DNA of 64,000 nt from Nocardioides sp. SYSU D00065 (GTDB lineage: Bacteria > Actinomycetota > Actinomycetes > Propionibacteriales > Nocardioidaceae): NCBI RefSeq assembly GCF_017916425.1, contig NZ_JAFMSX010000001.1, forward strand, positions 558,001-622,000, in the 5' to 3' direction. Made by a program: the position numbers and the translations under genes. Within the stretch, counting starts at the first letter, position 1, and each line of letters begins with the position of its first letter. Positions 24,757 through 33,816 of this stretch are shown in pieces. The notes below the pieces were generated by a model. It was given only the letters and a program-made list of their open reading frames with translations. It did not search any database and was not told the DNA's origin.

Positions 24757-26448
24757 TCAGTAGCAGACTGCTCCGTGAGCGGCGCTCTGGACGACCTTGC
24801 GGTACTTGCCGAGCACGCCGCGGGTGTACTTGGGCGGCAACGGCTCCCAGCCCTCGGCCCGTCGGGCGAGCTCGGCCTCGTCGACGTGGACGTCGAGGGT
24901 CATGTTGGCGACGTCGAGGGTGATCCGGTCGCCGTCCTGGAGGAAGGCGATCGGGCCGCCGTCGCTGGCCTCGGGCGCGATGTGGCCGACACAGAGGCCG
25001 GTCGTGCCGCCGGAGAAGCGGCCGTCGGTGATCAGCAGGACGTCCTTGCCGAGACCCGCTCCCTTGATCGCGCCGGTGATCGCCAGCATCTCCCGCATCC
25101 CGGGTCCGCCCTTGGGACCCTCGTAGCGGATCACGACCACGTCGCCCGGCTTGATCGAGCCTTCGCCCAGGGCGTCGAGCGCGCTGCGCTCCCCGTCGAA
25201 GACGCGCGCGGTGCCGGTGAAGGTCGAGTCGTCGAAGCCGGCGCTCTTGACCACGGCACCGTCCGGGGCGAGCGTGCCCTTCAGGATGGTCAGGCCCCCG
25301 GTGGCGTGGATCGGCGCGTCGAGCTGGCGCAGGATCTCGCCGTCGAGCGGCTTGGGGTCGAGGTCGGCGAGGTTCTCGGCCATCGTCTTGCCCGTGCAGG
25401 TGAGCACGTCGCCGTGAAGGTGGCCGGCGTCGAGCAGCGCGCGGAGCAGCACCGGGATGCCGCCGACGCGGTCGAAGTCGGTCCACACGAAGCGGCCGAA
25501 CGGCTTCATGTCCGCCAGGTGCGGGACCTTCTTGCCGATGCGGGTGAAGTCGTCGAGGGTCAGGTCCACCTCGGCCTCGCGGGCGATGGCGAGCAGGTGC
25601 AGCACGGCGTTGGTGGAGCCGCCGAGAGCCATCGCCATCGCGATCGCGTTCTCGAACGCCGGGCGGGTCATGATCTGGCGCGCGGTGATGCCCCGGCGCA
25701 GCATCTCGACGACGGCCTCGCCGGACTTGTGCGCGAACCCGTCGCGGCGCCGGTCGACGGCCGGCGGCGAGGAGCTGCCGGGCAGCGACATCCCGAGCGC
25801 CTCGGCGACGCTGGCCATCGTGTTGGCGGTGTACGCCCCGCCGCAGGCGCCCTCGCCCGGACAGATCGCCCGCTCGATCTCGTCGACCTTCTCGCGGGAG
25901 ATCTTGCCGGCCAGGCACGCGCCCACGGCCTCGAAGGCGTCGATGATCGTCACGTCGCGACCGTCGACCTGCCCTGGCATGATCGTCCCGGCGTAGAGGA
26001 AGACGCTCGCGAGGTCCAGCCGGGCCGCGGCCATCAGCATGCCGGGCAGCGACTTGTCGCACCCGGCGAGCAGCACCGAGCCGTCGAGGCGCTCGGCCAT
26101 CATCACGGTCTCCACCGAGTCGGCGATGACCTCGCGGCTCACGAGCGAGAAGTGCATGCCCTCGTGACCCATCGAGATGCCGTCGGAGACCGAGATCGTC
26201 CCGAACTCCAACGGGTACCCGCCCGCGGCGTGGACGCCGTTCTTCACGGCCTTGGCCAGCCGGTCGAGCGAGAGGTTGCAGGGGGTGATCTCGTTCCAGC
26301 TGGACGCGACGCCGATCTGCGGCTTCTCCCAGTCGTCGTCACCCATCCCGACCGCGCGGAGCATCCCCCGTGCCGCGGCCTTCTCCAGACCGTCGGTGAC
26401 GTCGCGGCTGCGAGGCTTGATGTCGGGTCCGTCGGCTGCGTGCGTCAT
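24757..26448 (-). CDS. ilvD: dihydroxy-acid dehydratase
   Basis: IlvD dehydrates dihydroxyacids to the 2-oxo acids of valine and isoleucine, downstream of IlvC. The 563-residue protein carries the Fe-S and metal ligands in [14 protein letters not shown] near residue 129 and [19 protein letters not shown] near 201, with [19 protein letters not shown] near 275 and the C-terminal [20 protein letters not shown] near 480. This is the [2Fe-2S] actinobacterial type. It lies 8 kb from ilvBNC on the same strand and is not covered by that attenuator. The HTH gene upstream ends nine bases before its ATG, so the two are probably co-transcribed. Confidence 0.96.
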   Translation of the reverse strand: MTHAADGPDIKPRSRDVTDGLEKAAARGMLRAVGMGDDDWEKPQIGVASSWNEITPCNLSLDRLAKAVKNGVHAAGGYPLEFGTISVSDGISMGHEGMHFSLVSREVIADSVETVMMAERLDGSVLLAGCDKSLPGMLMAAARLDLASVFLYAGTIMPGQVDGRDVTIIDAFEAVGACLAGKISREKVDEIERAICPGEGACGGAYTANTMASVAEALGMSLPGSSSPPAVDRRRDGFAHKSGEAVVEMLRRGITARQIMTRPAFENAIAMAMALGGSTNAVLHLLAIAREAEVDLTLDDFTRIGKKVPHLADMKPFGRFVWTDFDRVGGIPVLLRALLDAGHLHGDVLTCTGKTMAENLADLDPKPLDGEILRQLDAPIHATGGLTILKGTLAPDGAVVKSAGFDDSTFTGTARVFDGERSALDALGEGSIKPGDVVVIRYEGPKGGPGMREMLAITGAIKGAGLGKDVLLITDGRFSGGTTGLCVGHIAPEASDGGPIAFLQDGDRITLDVANMTLDVHVDEAELARRAEGWEPLPPKYTRGVLGKYRKVVQSAAHGAVCY

Positions 26449-26457
26449 GACCTCAGG

Positions 26458-27141
26458 CTAGTCGCCGCCGTCAGGCCACCGTGTCGGTGTCTCATCCGTG
26501 CGCCGAGGCTGGGGGACGCGGAGGCGCCAGTGCGCGAGACGAGCCTGCCGCTGCTCGTCCCGCCGCTGCTCGCGCTGCTCGTCCAGGTGCTCCGCCTCCG
26601 CGGCGAGCTGGACCAGCGCCGGGTGGTCGTCCGGCTTCCCCTCCAGCAGCCGGTCGAGCCGGCGATCGTGCGGGTCGGTGCGGAACCTGACCATCGGGTC
26701 GCGCCGCGATCGGGAGCGATCCTTCGCCTGGAGGTAGTCGATCGTCGTCGACTGCGCTCGGCTCGGTGCCCACCAGCCGGTGACCCGCAGGTCGACGTGT
26801 GCGGGGTAGCGCCTCCCTCCGTGCTGACGAGCACCGTCGCCACGCATCGGCTCGACCTCCTCCCCCGTGTCGTCGTCATGCACGGTGGCGTGCAGTCCGG
26901 CGCGCCGGAGCAGGTCGTGAAGGACGCTCGCGCGTGGACTCGTACGACCGGTCTCCCACCGGGCCACCGCCGACTGCGACACCTCGAGCAGCGCCGCCAA
27001 GCCGCGCTGCGAGACGTCGAGGATCCGCCGGATCCGCCGCACCAGCCCGGGTATCCCACCGTCGAACGGGCCCATGAAGTACCACTCCCGCTCCGCCGGG
27101 GTCCACTCCCCGTCGAAGTCCCACGTCGTCGTCCGTGCCAT
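26458..27141 (-). CDS. XRE-type helix-turn-helix protein with charged C-terminal tail
   Basis: The 227-residue protein has an Xre/Cro HTH at residues about 36-75: RRILDVSQRGLAALLEVSQ followed by AVARWETGRTSPRASVLHDLL. The N terminus (WDFDGEWTPAEREWYFMGP) and a highly charged C-terminal half with long runs of Arg, Asp and Glu fit no named family. It may regulate itself and ilvD, which follows nine bases later, but no operator is obvious. Upstream lies a 362-base gap with the palindromic repeats. Confidence 0.75.
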   Translation of the reverse strand: MARTTTWDFDGEWTPAEREWYFMGPFDGGIPGLVRRIRRILDVSQRGLAALLEVSQSAVARWETGRTSPRASVLHDLLRRAGLHATVHDDDTGEEVEPMRGDGARQHGGRRYPAHVDLRVTGWWAPSRAQSTTIDYLQAKDRSRSRRDPMVRFRTDPHDRRLDRLLEGKPDDHPALVQLAAEAEHLDEQREQRRDEQRQARLAHWRLRVPQPRRTDETPTRWPDGGD

Positions 27142-27313
27142 CCCGCGTCTCCCACCCGTGCTCGTCGCCGTCTCGCCTGCCACCCATCTCAGACAGGCGC
27201 GCCGACACGGGGACGCGCCACTCCACAGGCCCGGCGTCACCCACACAGGCGGCGGACATGTGGACGGTTCGTGGCCCGCCCCGCCGCCGCACGCGCCCGC
27301 CCCGGCCCCGCCT

Positions 27314-27348
27314 GTTGCGCTTGAGTCGCTCACCGACTCAAGCGCAAC
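27314..27348. repeat. palindromic repeat copy 1 (15-bp perfect stem)
   Basis: GTTGCGCTTGAGTCG (27,314-27,328), loop CTCAC, then the exact reverse complement (27,334-27,348). It is the longest intergenic copy of the TTGAGTC...GACTCAA family in this window. Confidence 0.85.
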
Positions 27349-27397
27349 GGTTGGCGGCGCATGGGTGGACCGGGCGGACCAGCGGCCGACACTCGGC

Positions 27398-27426
27398 TCT
27401 GAGTCGCTGAGAGACTCAAGCGCAAC
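27398..27426. repeat. palindromic repeat copy 2 (imperfect)
   Basis: GAGTCGCT (27,401-27,408), a single base, then AGAGACTC, which pairs at seven of eight positions. The right flank AAGCGCAAC (27,418-27,426) is identical to that of copy 1, while the left flank has diverged. The shared flank shows common origin rather than chance. Confidence 0.75.
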
Positions 27427-27503
27427 TGGATGCGCCGGTGGCCGGCGCAGGGGGCTCTGGCGACACTCCGGCCACAGCCAGCCGGATGTGATCGGCGGGA
27501 GGA

Positions 27504-28595
27504 TCAGTCGATGCGGGCGGCCCGGACGACGAGGACGTCGGGGAGGTCCTTGTGGATCTCCCGCCAGGTCTGGCCCTCGTCGGGCGAGGCCCAGACGCCA
27601 CCGTTGCGGCCGCCGAAGTAGAGCCCGGCCGGGTCGTGGTCGTCGACGCACATGGCGTCGCGCATCACGGCGGTGTAGTAGCCGTCCGGCAGGACGCCGT
27701 CCCCCAGCGGCTCCCAGGAGGAGCCGGCGTCGGTCGTGCGGTAGACGCGGGCCCTGCCGTCGACGGGCCAGCGCGCCTCGGCGCCCGTGATGGGGAAGTT
27801 GTACGCCGTGTCGGCGCGGTGGGGATGCGCCACGATCGCGAAGCCGAACTCGGTGGGGAGACCGGGCGCGATGTCCTGCCAGGAGGCACCCCCGTCGTCG
27901 GAGCGGTAGACCCCGCCGTGGTTCTGCAGGTAGAGCCGGTCGGGGTCGGCGGCGTCGCGCGCGACCTTGTGCACGCACTGGCCGAACTCGGGGTAGTTGC
28001 GCTCCCCGGGGAAGAACTCCGCCTTGATGCCGGAGTTGGACGGCTTCCACGACTCACCGCCGTCGGCGGTCGCGTAGACGCCCCCGGTCGAGAGGGCGGC
28101 CAGCACGTGCTGGCCGTCGCGGGGATCGGGCAGGATCGTGTGGAAGGCCTGACCGCCGAAGCCTGCGTCCCACTCGGGCCGGTGGGGGTGGTCCCACAGG
28201 CCACGCACGAGGGAGAACGTCTCGCCGCGATCGGTGGAGCGGAAGACGGCGCCGGGCTCGGTCCCGGCCCACACCACGTCGTCCTCGAAGCCCGGCTGCA
28301 GCTGCCACACGCGAGCCACCGTGGCGCCGGTGTCCTCGGGAAAGCGCACAGCCCCGTTCGGCGTCTCGTCCCACGACGCGCCCAGGTCGTCGGAGCGCCA
28401 GACCTGCGGGCCGAGCCAGCTCGACGACGCGCCGGCCAGCAGGCGAGGCCTGTCACCGCGCACGTCGGCCATGACGGAGTAGACCTCCTCCATCGGGAAG
28501 TGCGGACCGGTCCACTTCCACGTGGTGCGGGACTCGTCGGAGGTGCCGAGCCACATCCCCTTGCGGGTTCCGACCATGAGCAGGGTGCGCGACAT
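27504..28595 (-). CDS. BNR/sortilin-type beta-propeller protein
   Basis: The 363-residue protein begins SRTLLMVGTRKGMWLGTSDE and repeats Asp-box units: VWRSDDLGASWDETP, VFRSTDRGETFSL, VYATADGGESWKPS, VYRSDDGGASWQDI, VYRTTDAGSSWEPL and VWASPDEGQTWREI. The S/T-x-D-x-G-x-x-W box marks each blade of a six or seven-bladed propeller of the sialidase/sortilin/YCF48 type. There is no signal peptide, so it is probably cytosolic, and no catalytic residues of sialidases are visible. The start at 28,595 has GGGAGG upstream. It is divergent from a padR-type regulator 63 bases away, which likely controls it. Confidence 0.85.
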   Translation of the reverse strand: MSRTLLMVGTRKGMWLGTSDESRTTWKWTGPHFPMEEVYSVMADVRGDRPRLLAGASSSWLGPQVWRSDDLGASWDETPNGAVRFPEDTGATVARVWQLQPGFEDDVVWAGTEPGAVFRSTDRGETFSLVRGLWDHPHRPEWDAGFGGQAFHTILPDPRDGQHVLAALSTGGVYATADGGESWKPSNSGIKAEFFPGERNYPEFGQCVHKVARDAADPDRLYLQNHGGVYRSDDGGASWQDIAPGLPTEFGFAIVAHPHRADTAYNFPITGAEARWPVDGRARVYRTTDAGSSWEPLGDGVLPDGYYTAVMRDAMCVDDHDPAGLYFGGRNGGVWASPDEGQTWREIHKDLPDVLVVRAARID

Positions 28596-28623
28596 CGGGA
28601 CCTCCCGGACCGGCGGCAGCGTG

Positions 28624-28644
28624 ACTATTCCGATTAGGAACACT
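28624..28644. promoter_or_regulatory. candidate PadR operator
   Basis: ACTATTCC-GATTA-GGAACACT (28,624-28,644 as extended) contains the perfect core TTCC-N5-GGAA (28,628-28,640), and the arms pair at six of eight positions. It is the only AT-rich symmetric stretch in the 63-bp region between the divergent propeller and PadR genes. Its assignment is inference. Confidence 0.4.
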
Positions 28645-28658
28645 ACTCTGCAGGGGAC

Positions 28659-29222
28659 ATGCGTCAAGACCTTCCGGTGACCGGCTACGCGATCCTCGGG
28701 CTCCTCACCTTCGGCGACGAGCTGACGGGGTACGAGATCAAGCAGCGCGCCGACATCACGCTGCGCTTCTACTGGGTCTCCCCTGCCATGAGCCAGATCT
28801 ACTCCGAGCTGCGCCGGCTCACCGACCGCGGCCTGGTCGCGGCGAAGGCCACTGCCGACGGGGCGCGCGAGGTGACGACGTACGCCATCACCGACGCCGG
28901 GCAGGAGGCGCTGCGCGAGTGGATGGCCGGCACCCCCGCGGGGTTTCCGGTGCTCAAGCACACGGTCCTCCTCCGCCTCCTCATCGCACACGTCAGCGAC
29001 CCCGAGCAGACGACGCAGATGCTGCACGACTACCTCGACGAGCTCGACCGGGCCGCCACCGACCTCGCCGAGGTCCGCGAGGCCCTGCGGGGCGCCGACC
29101 GGCCGGGCGAGCCGTTCCGCTTCCCCTCGCTCGTCGCAGACTGGGGCCTGGACTACTTCGCCGCGGAGAGCCGGCACGCCCGGCGCGCACTCGACCGACT
29201 CAGCGACGACCTCACCGGCTGA
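28659..29222 (+). CDS. PadR-family transcriptional regulator
   Basis: The 187-residue protein has the PadR winged helix: YAILGLLTFGDELTGYEIKQ, then SQIYSELRRLTDRGLV and a wing with REVTTYAITDAGQEALREW, followed by the long C-terminal helical domain (HDYLDELDRAATDLAEVREA) typical of the AphA-like subgroup. The effector is unknown. It is divergent from the propeller gene and followed after 13 bases by an EamA exporter on the same strand, which may be in its operon. Confidence 0.9.
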   Translation: MRQDLPVTGYAILGLLTFGDELTGYEIKQRADITLRFYWVSPAMSQIYSELRRLTDRGLVAAKATADGAREVTTYAITDAGQEALREWMAGTPAGFPVLKHTVLLRLLIAHVSDPEQTTQMLHDYLDELDRAATDLAEVREALRGADRPGEPFRFPSLVADWGLDYFAAESRHARRALDRLSDDLTG

Positions 29223-29235
29223 ATAGGCTGGCCGC

Positions 29236-30147
29236 GTGAGCGACCACCCGAGCCGTGCCGTGCTCGGACCCGTAGGTCTGGTCCTGATCGGCATCCTGTC
29301 GGTGCAGGCCGGCGCCGCGATCGCGAAAGGCCTCTTCGGCGAGATCTCCCCCACCGCCATGGTGTGGCTGCGGCTGGTCACCAGCGCCCTCGTCCTGGCC
29401 GCGCTCGCCCGTCCGCGGCTCGCGGGGCGCAGCCGCCAGGACTGGGCGGTCGTGCTGGGCTTCGGTCTAAGCCTCGCGACGATGAACTGGGCCATCTACC
29501 AGTCGTTCTCCCGCATCCCGCTGGGGATCGCGGTGACGATCGAGTTCATCGGTCCGCTCACCCTCGCCGTCGTCGGCTCGCGGCGCGCCCGCGACCTGGT
29601 GTGGGTGCTGCTCGCCGGTCTCGGCGTCGCGCTGCTCGGCTTCCAGCGGGCAGGGCTGGACCTGCTCGGCGTCGGGTACGCCCTGCTGGCCGGCCTCGCG
29701 TGGGCGGCGTACATCCTGCTCAGCGCCAGCACCGGACGGCGCTGGGCCGGGTTCGACGGCCTCGCGGTCGCGAGCGTCGCCGCCGCCGCCGCGATGGCGC
29801 TCCCCGCTCTGGTCACGGCCGGTACGTCCCTGTGGGACGGCCGCATCCTCCTTATCGGCGCGCTCGTCGGCCTGCTGAGCTCGGTCATCCCCTACAGCTG
29901 CGAGCTCGTGGCGCTGCGCAGCCTGCGGCCCGCGGTCTTCGGGATCCTGATGAGCCTCGAGCCGGCCGCAGCCGCTCTGGCCGCGATCGTGCTGCTCGAC
30001 GAGCACCTGTCCCCAGTCCAGTGGCTGGCCATCGGCTGCGTGGTGGCAGCCTCCATCGGGGCGACCCGCTCCGGATCGGCGCCCGGCGAGCCGCCCGGCC
30101 GGACGGCCTCCGCGCGTTCGGCGGCACCGGGCACAATCGCGACATGA
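29236..30147 (+). CDS. EamA-family (DMT) transporter
   Basis: The 303-residue protein has ten hydrophobic segments in two EamA repeats. The first starts VGLVLIGILSVQAGAAIAKGLF and the second at LDLLGVGYALLAGLAWAAYI; the repeat-end motif ISPTAMVWLRLVTS and SLRPAVFGILMSLEPAAAAL is that of the RhaT/YdcZ group of small-molecule exporters. The substrate is unknown. The GTG at 29,236 comes 13 bases after the padR gene. Its stop overlaps the next ATG (ATGA), so the lipoprotein that follows is coupled. Confidence 0.88.
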   Translation: MSDHPSRAVLGPVGLVLIGILSVQAGAAIAKGLFGEISPTAMVWLRLVTSALVLAALARPRLAGRSRQDWAVVLGFGLSLATMNWAIYQSFSRIPLGIAVTIEFIGPLTLAVVGSRRARDLVWVLLAGLGVALLGFQRAGLDLLGVGYALLAGLAWAAYILLSASTGRRWAGFDGLAVASVAAAAAMALPALVTAGTSLWDGRILLIGALVGLLSSVIPYSCELVALRSLRPAVFGILMSLEPAAAALAAIVLLDEHLSPVQWLAIGCVVAASIGATRSGSAPGEPPGRTASARSAAPGTIAT

Positions 30148-31301
30148 CATCGCGACGGGTCCTCGCCTCGCTGGCGCTCGCCCTCGGCGCGGCCACCGGC
30201 TGCTCGAGCACGACAGAGGCGCCGATCCCGCGCACCACCCAGCCGACCGACCAGCCCAGCCAGCCGACCCCCAGCACCTCCGCCGGTGATCCGACCGGGA
30301 GCCCGACAGATGAACCCCGCGGGGACGCGAGCGGCGACCCGAAGGTGGTGCGCACCCTCGTCGACAAGCTCGAGGTCCCGTGGGGCGTCGACTTCCTGCC
30401 CGGCGGCGCCGCCGTGGTGACCGAGCGGATGGCCGGACGCGTCCTGCAGGTCACCAAGGACGGCGCTCTCGCCGAGCTCGGTGCGATCAGCTCGACGGCA
30501 CCGCAGGGCGAGGCCGGGCTCCTCGGCGTTGCCGTCTCCCCGGACTTCGCCACCGACCGGACGTTGTTCTTCTACGTCACCACCGGCTCGGACAACCGCG
30601 TCATCCGCGCCGAGCTCGACGGCAGCGAGCTCGGCGAGCCGACGGTCGTCCTGGACGGGATCCCGGCCGGCTTCATCCACGACGGCGGCCGCATCGCGTT
30701 CGGGCCGGACGGCCACCTCTACGTCACCACGGGCGAGACCGGTGACCCCGCGCTCGCCCAGGACCCCGACAGCCTCGCCGGGAAGATCCTGCGGATCACC
30801 CCGGACGGCGACCCCGCGCCGGGCAACCCCGACGCCGACTCCCCCGTCTGGTCGCTGGGCCACCGCAACGTCCAGGGGCTGGCGTGGGACGACGAGGGCC
30901 GGCTCTGGGCCTCGGAGTTCGGCGACTCCGACTGGGACGAGCTCAATCTCGTCGAGAAGGGCGGCAACTACGGTTGGCCCGAGGTCGAGGGCAGCGGCGG
31001 CGGCCCGCAGTTCGTCGACCCCCAGCTGGTGTGGCCGGTCGAGCAGGCGTCGCCGAGCGGACTGGCGTACGCCGACGGGCACCTCTACATGGCGGGTCTG
31101 CGCGGTCAGCGGCTGTGGCGGGTCGAGGTCTCCGCCGCTGGCAGGGCCTCACGACCCACGGCGTTCCTCACCGAGGACTACGGCCGCCTGCGCACCGTCG
31201 TGACCGCGCCCGACGGCCGGCTCTGGCTGACCACGTCCAACCGGGACGGTCGCGGCACCCCGACCGCCGCCGACGACCGGATCCTCCTGGTGCAGCCGTG
31301 A
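30144..31301 (+). CDS. secreted lipoprotein, PQQ-dependent sugar dehydrogenase-like (glucose/sorbosone dehydrogenase family)
   Basis: The 385-residue protein has a lipoprotein signal, RRVLASLALALGAATGC, with the lipobox Cys at residue 20, then a Pro/Thr/Ser linker to about residue 65. The propeller opens KLEVPWGVDFLPGGAAVVTERMAGR-like (quoted as VPWGVDFLPGG), with GLLGVAVSPDF, FIHDGGRIAFGPDGHLYVTTGE near 180 and YSLGHRN-like SLGHRNVQGLAWD near 230. These match soluble aldose dehydrogenases (Asd/YliI), and the H-x-G-G-R-I and GHRN residues bind PQQ and substrate. No PQQ synthesis genes are nearby. Export places it on the outer face of the membrane. Confidence 0.88.
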   Translation: MTSRRVLASLALALGAATGCSSTTEAPIPRTTQPTDQPSQPTPSTSAGDPTGSPTDEPRGDASGDPKVVRTLVDKLEVPWGVDFLPGGAAVVTERMAGRVLQVTKDGALAELGAISSTAPQGEAGLLGVAVSPDFATDRTLFFYVTTGSDNRVIRAELDGSELGEPTVVLDGIPAGFIHDGGRIAFGPDGHLYVTTGETGDPALAQDPDSLAGKILRITPDGDPAPGNPDADSPVWSLGHRNVQGLAWDDEGRLWASEFGDSDWDELNLVEKGGNYGWPEVEGSGGGPQFVDPQLVWPVEQASPSGLAYADGHLYMAGLRGQRLWRVEVSAAGRASRPTAFLTEDYGRLRTVVTAPDGRLWLTTSNRDGRGTPTAADDRILLVQP

Positions 31302-31311
31302 GTCCGGTGCC

Positions 31312-32913
31312 TCACAGCTCCGCAAGTGGCAGGGCGGCTGTCTGGTGCAGCCGCGGCGAGCCCGCCTCGACCGCGAACGAGGCCCGCGTGAACGCCGGCG
31401 CTCCGCCCTCGCGCACGTAGGGCAGGCTGCGGAAGTCCGCGGTCAGCTCCTCGCCGGTGAGGCGGAGGCTGACGTAGCCGCGAAGGTCGTTCCAGAACTT
31501 CACCTGCGGGTTGGTGCGGGCCCACTTGTAGCTGCCGTCGGGCGAGTCCTCACCGTCGCCGTTGGAGGTCACCGACGTGCAGATCAGCTCGGGCACCGCC
31601 ACGGAGTCCGGGTCCTCGTGGTCGCTCCAGACCTCGGTCGCGAAGGCGTCGTGCACGTCGCCGGTGAGCACGACCGGGTTGGCGGCATCGCGCATCGCCG
31701 CGAGGACCCGGTCGCGGCAGCTGGGGTAGCCGTCCCAGGTGTCCATCGACAGCCGCCCGATCGCGACGGGCCCCAACTCGAGGCGCCCGAACGGCACCTG
31801 CTGGCCGAGCAGGTCCCACGTCGCGCTCGACGTACGCATGCCTTCGGCGAGCCACGCCTCCTGCGTCGCCCCGAGGATCGACCGGGCCGGGTCCCACGTC
31901 TCCTCGCAGGTGCCCATCGCGCCGCCGTCGTCGCCGCACGCCTGCGGGTCGCGGTACTGGCGGGTGTCGAGCATGTGGAACGTGGCCAGCCCACCCCACC
32001 CGAAGCGGCGGTGCGCCGTCATCCGCGGGCCCTGGGGGTACGCCGAGCGGCGCAGCGGCATGTTCTCCCAGTAGGCGCGCAGCGCGGCCGCCCGGCGCTG
32101 GTCGAACGCACCGGAGACGGTGGACGGCCCCGGGCTGTCGTCGGCCCAGTTGTCGGTCAGCTCGTGGTCGTCGAAGACGGCGACCCACGGCGCCGTGGCG
32201 TGCAGCAGCTGCAGGTCGGGGTCGGTCTTGTACTGCGCATGCCGCCGGCGGTAGTCCGCGAGCGTCACCGTCTCCGGGCCCTCGTGGTGGCGCACGTTGC
32301 CGCTGCGCGCCGGCTCGAAGCCGGGGTCGTACTCGTAGAGGTAGTCACCCAGGTGCAGCACGAGGTCCGGCTCGTCCTCGGCCATCCGCCGGTACGCGGT
32401 GAAGTAGCCGTGCTCCCACTGGGCGCACGACGCGAACGCCACGGACAGCGCCGAGGGCGACGAGGCGGCACGGGGCGCCGTACGGGTGCGGCCGACGGGT
32501 GAGAGGTGCCGGCCGAGACGGAATCGGTACCAGTGCTCGCGGTCCGGCTCCAGGCCGCTGGGCTCGAGGTGCACCGAGTACCCCTGGTCGGGGCCGGTCG
32601 CGACGACGCCGCGGCGCACCACCCGCCGGAACCGCGGGTCGGTGGCGACCTGCCACCGGACCTCGCGCACGGACTGCCCCATCCCGCCGAGCCCGTCGTC
32701 GTCGAGCGGCAGCCGGGCGAGGCGGGTCCACAGCACGAACCCGTCCGGGGACGGGTCGCCGCTCGCCACACCCAGGCTGAACGGGTTCTCCAGCGGGGTC
32801 TGGGCCGCAGCGCTCGGCCGCAGGTCGATCGGCGGACCGGTCATGCCGGGAAGGAAGGTCGCGCCGGCGGCGACGAGGCCGCCCTTGAGCAGTACCCGCC
32901 GAGAGGTCTCCAC
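31312..32913 (-). CDS. phoD: alkaline phosphatase D (PhoD-like), Tat-exported
   Basis: The 533-residue protein starts with a twin-arginine signal, ETSRRVLLKGGLVAAGATF, and an N-terminal Fn3-like domain to about residue 150 (SLGVASGDPSPDGFVLWTRL is the family's first block). The catalytic domain has ASCAQWEHGYFTAYRRM near residue 168, LHLGDYLYEYD near 192, FDDHELTDNWADD near 247 and VLTGDVHDAF near 420, which supply the Fe/Ca ligands of PhoD phosphodiester/monoesterases. It acts outside the membrane to scavenge phosphate. GTG at 32,913 is the only start that keeps the Tat motif. Confidence 0.92.
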   Translation of the reverse strand: METSRRVLLKGGLVAAGATFLPGMTGPPIDLRPSAAAQTPLENPFSLGVASGDPSPDGFVLWTRLARLPLDDDGLGGMGQSVREVRWQVATDPRFRRVVRRGVVATGPDQGYSVHLEPSGLEPDREHWYRFRLGRHLSPVGRTRTAPRAASSPSALSVAFASCAQWEHGYFTAYRRMAEDEPDLVLHLGDYLYEYDPGFEPARSGNVRHHEGPETVTLADYRRRHAQYKTDPDLQLLHATAPWVAVFDDHELTDNWADDSPGPSTVSGAFDQRRAAALRAYWENMPLRRSAYPQGPRMTAHRRFGWGGLATFHMLDTRQYRDPQACGDDGGAMGTCEETWDPARSILGATQEAWLAEGMRTSSATWDLLGQQVPFGRLELGPVAIGRLSMDTWDGYPSCRDRVLAAMRDAANPVVLTGDVHDAFATEVWSDHEDPDSVAVPELICTSVTSNGDGEDSPDGSYKWARTNPQVKFWNDLRGYVSLRLTGEELTADFRSLPYVREGGAPAFTRASFAVEAGSPRLHQTAALPLAEL

Positions 32914-32994
32914 GTCCCCAGAGGGTGTCGGCTCGCGCTGGCCGCACGACGACGTCTCGGTGACGAGTCGTGGGCGACGAGGTGGCGGGTGGCC

Positions 32995-33816
32995 TCAGCC
33001 GGGTCGTACGACGGCGCGGCGGGCGGCGCGGCGCAGCGTGGTGAGGATCGCCGGGCCGAGGACCACGATCGCCACGCCGGTGGTGATCGCCCGACCGGTG
33101 TCCCAGCCGCCCGTCGAGGTGAGCAGCGTGTAGACGAGGAATCGGTGTGCGTTCTCCAGGACCGGCGCGCCGGCGACGTAGGCCAGCGAGCCCTCGTGAC
33201 CGGGCACGACGATGCCGAGCGTGAACGGCCAGAAGCTGAGGTTCATCAGCAGCCCGTAGAGGTAGGACGCGACGACCGCGTAGACGACCAGCATCGCGAT
33301 CTCGGCCCGACCCCCGACCCGGCGGGGCAGCAGTCCCGCGCCCATCCCGACCCAGGCGGCGCAGATCATCTGGAACGGCAGCCACGGTCCCACGCCCGCG
33401 GTGAGCAGCGCGGAGGCGAACAGGGACGTGCACCCCAGCGCGAAGCCGAAGCCGGCGCCGAACACGCGCCCGCCCAGCACGAGCAGGAAGAACACCATCT
33501 CGATGCCGGCCGTGCCCGCGCCGAGCCCGCGCATCACGGCGTTGATGGCCGACAGCACCCCGAGGACGGCCAGCACGCGCGAGTCCATCCCGCCCTCCCC
33601 CATCTCGGCCAGGACGACGACGATCACGAGCGGGAGGAGGGCCAGGAACAGGAACGGCGGCTCGACCCGGGCGCCGGGCTGGGCGTCGAGCAGCAGGGGC
33701 CAGCACAGCATCATCAGGCCGGCGAGCGAGGCGACGGCGAGGACCGCCGCGGTGCGGGGCCCGATCGGGACGGCGACGTCCGGGGCGGGCCGTCCGGGGC
33801 GCTCGAGGGTGCTCAC
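32995..33816 (-). CDS. ECF transporter S component (predicted vitamin B12-specific)
   Basis: The 273-residue protein has about seven or eight hydrophobic segments and matches the EcfS class in size and pattern, with a GGRVFGAGFGFALGCTSLFASALL segment (quoted as GFALGCTSLFASAL) and SFWPFTLG near 205. S components bind the vitamin in the membrane and deliver it to EcfT and EcfA. It is the last cistron of a five-gene operon beginning at a cobalamin riboswitch. Its ATG overlaps the ATPase stop by four bases. The riboswitch, not any residue that I can see, is what points to cobalamin. Confidence 0.82.
   Translation of the reverse strand: MSTLERPGRPAPDVAVPIGPRTAAVLAVASLAGLMMLCWPLLLDAQPGARVEPPFLFLALLPLVIVVVLAEMGEGGMDSRVLAVLGVLSAINAVMRGLGAGTAGIEMVFFLLVLGGRVFGAGFGFALGCTSLFASALLTAGVGPWLPFQMICAAWVGMGAGLLPRRVGGRAEIAMLVVYAVVASYLYGLLMNLSFWPFTLGIVVPGHEGSLAYVAGAPVLENAHRFLVYTLLTSTGGWDTGRAITTGVAIVVLGPAILTTLRRAARRAVVRPG

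Larger units (their letters stand above)
27142..27503. other. gene-free gap carrying two TTGAGTC palindromes
   Basis: No gene is supported here on either strand; the minus-strand frame that crosses it is an extension of the HTH gene's frame. The gap is downstream of the BNR-repeat gene and upstream of the HTH gene. It contains two members of the palindromic repeat family at 27,314-27,348 and about 27,401-27,424. The first is strong enough to act as a terminator for the BNR-repeat gene but lacks a T tract. Confidence 0.6.

Noticed and set aside
27314-27426. Reading the intergenic palindromes as ordinary terminators or as CRISPR repeats
   Set aside because: There are no T tracts, no regular spacers, and three copies are in a coding region. 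They are better treated as a dispersed palindromic family.
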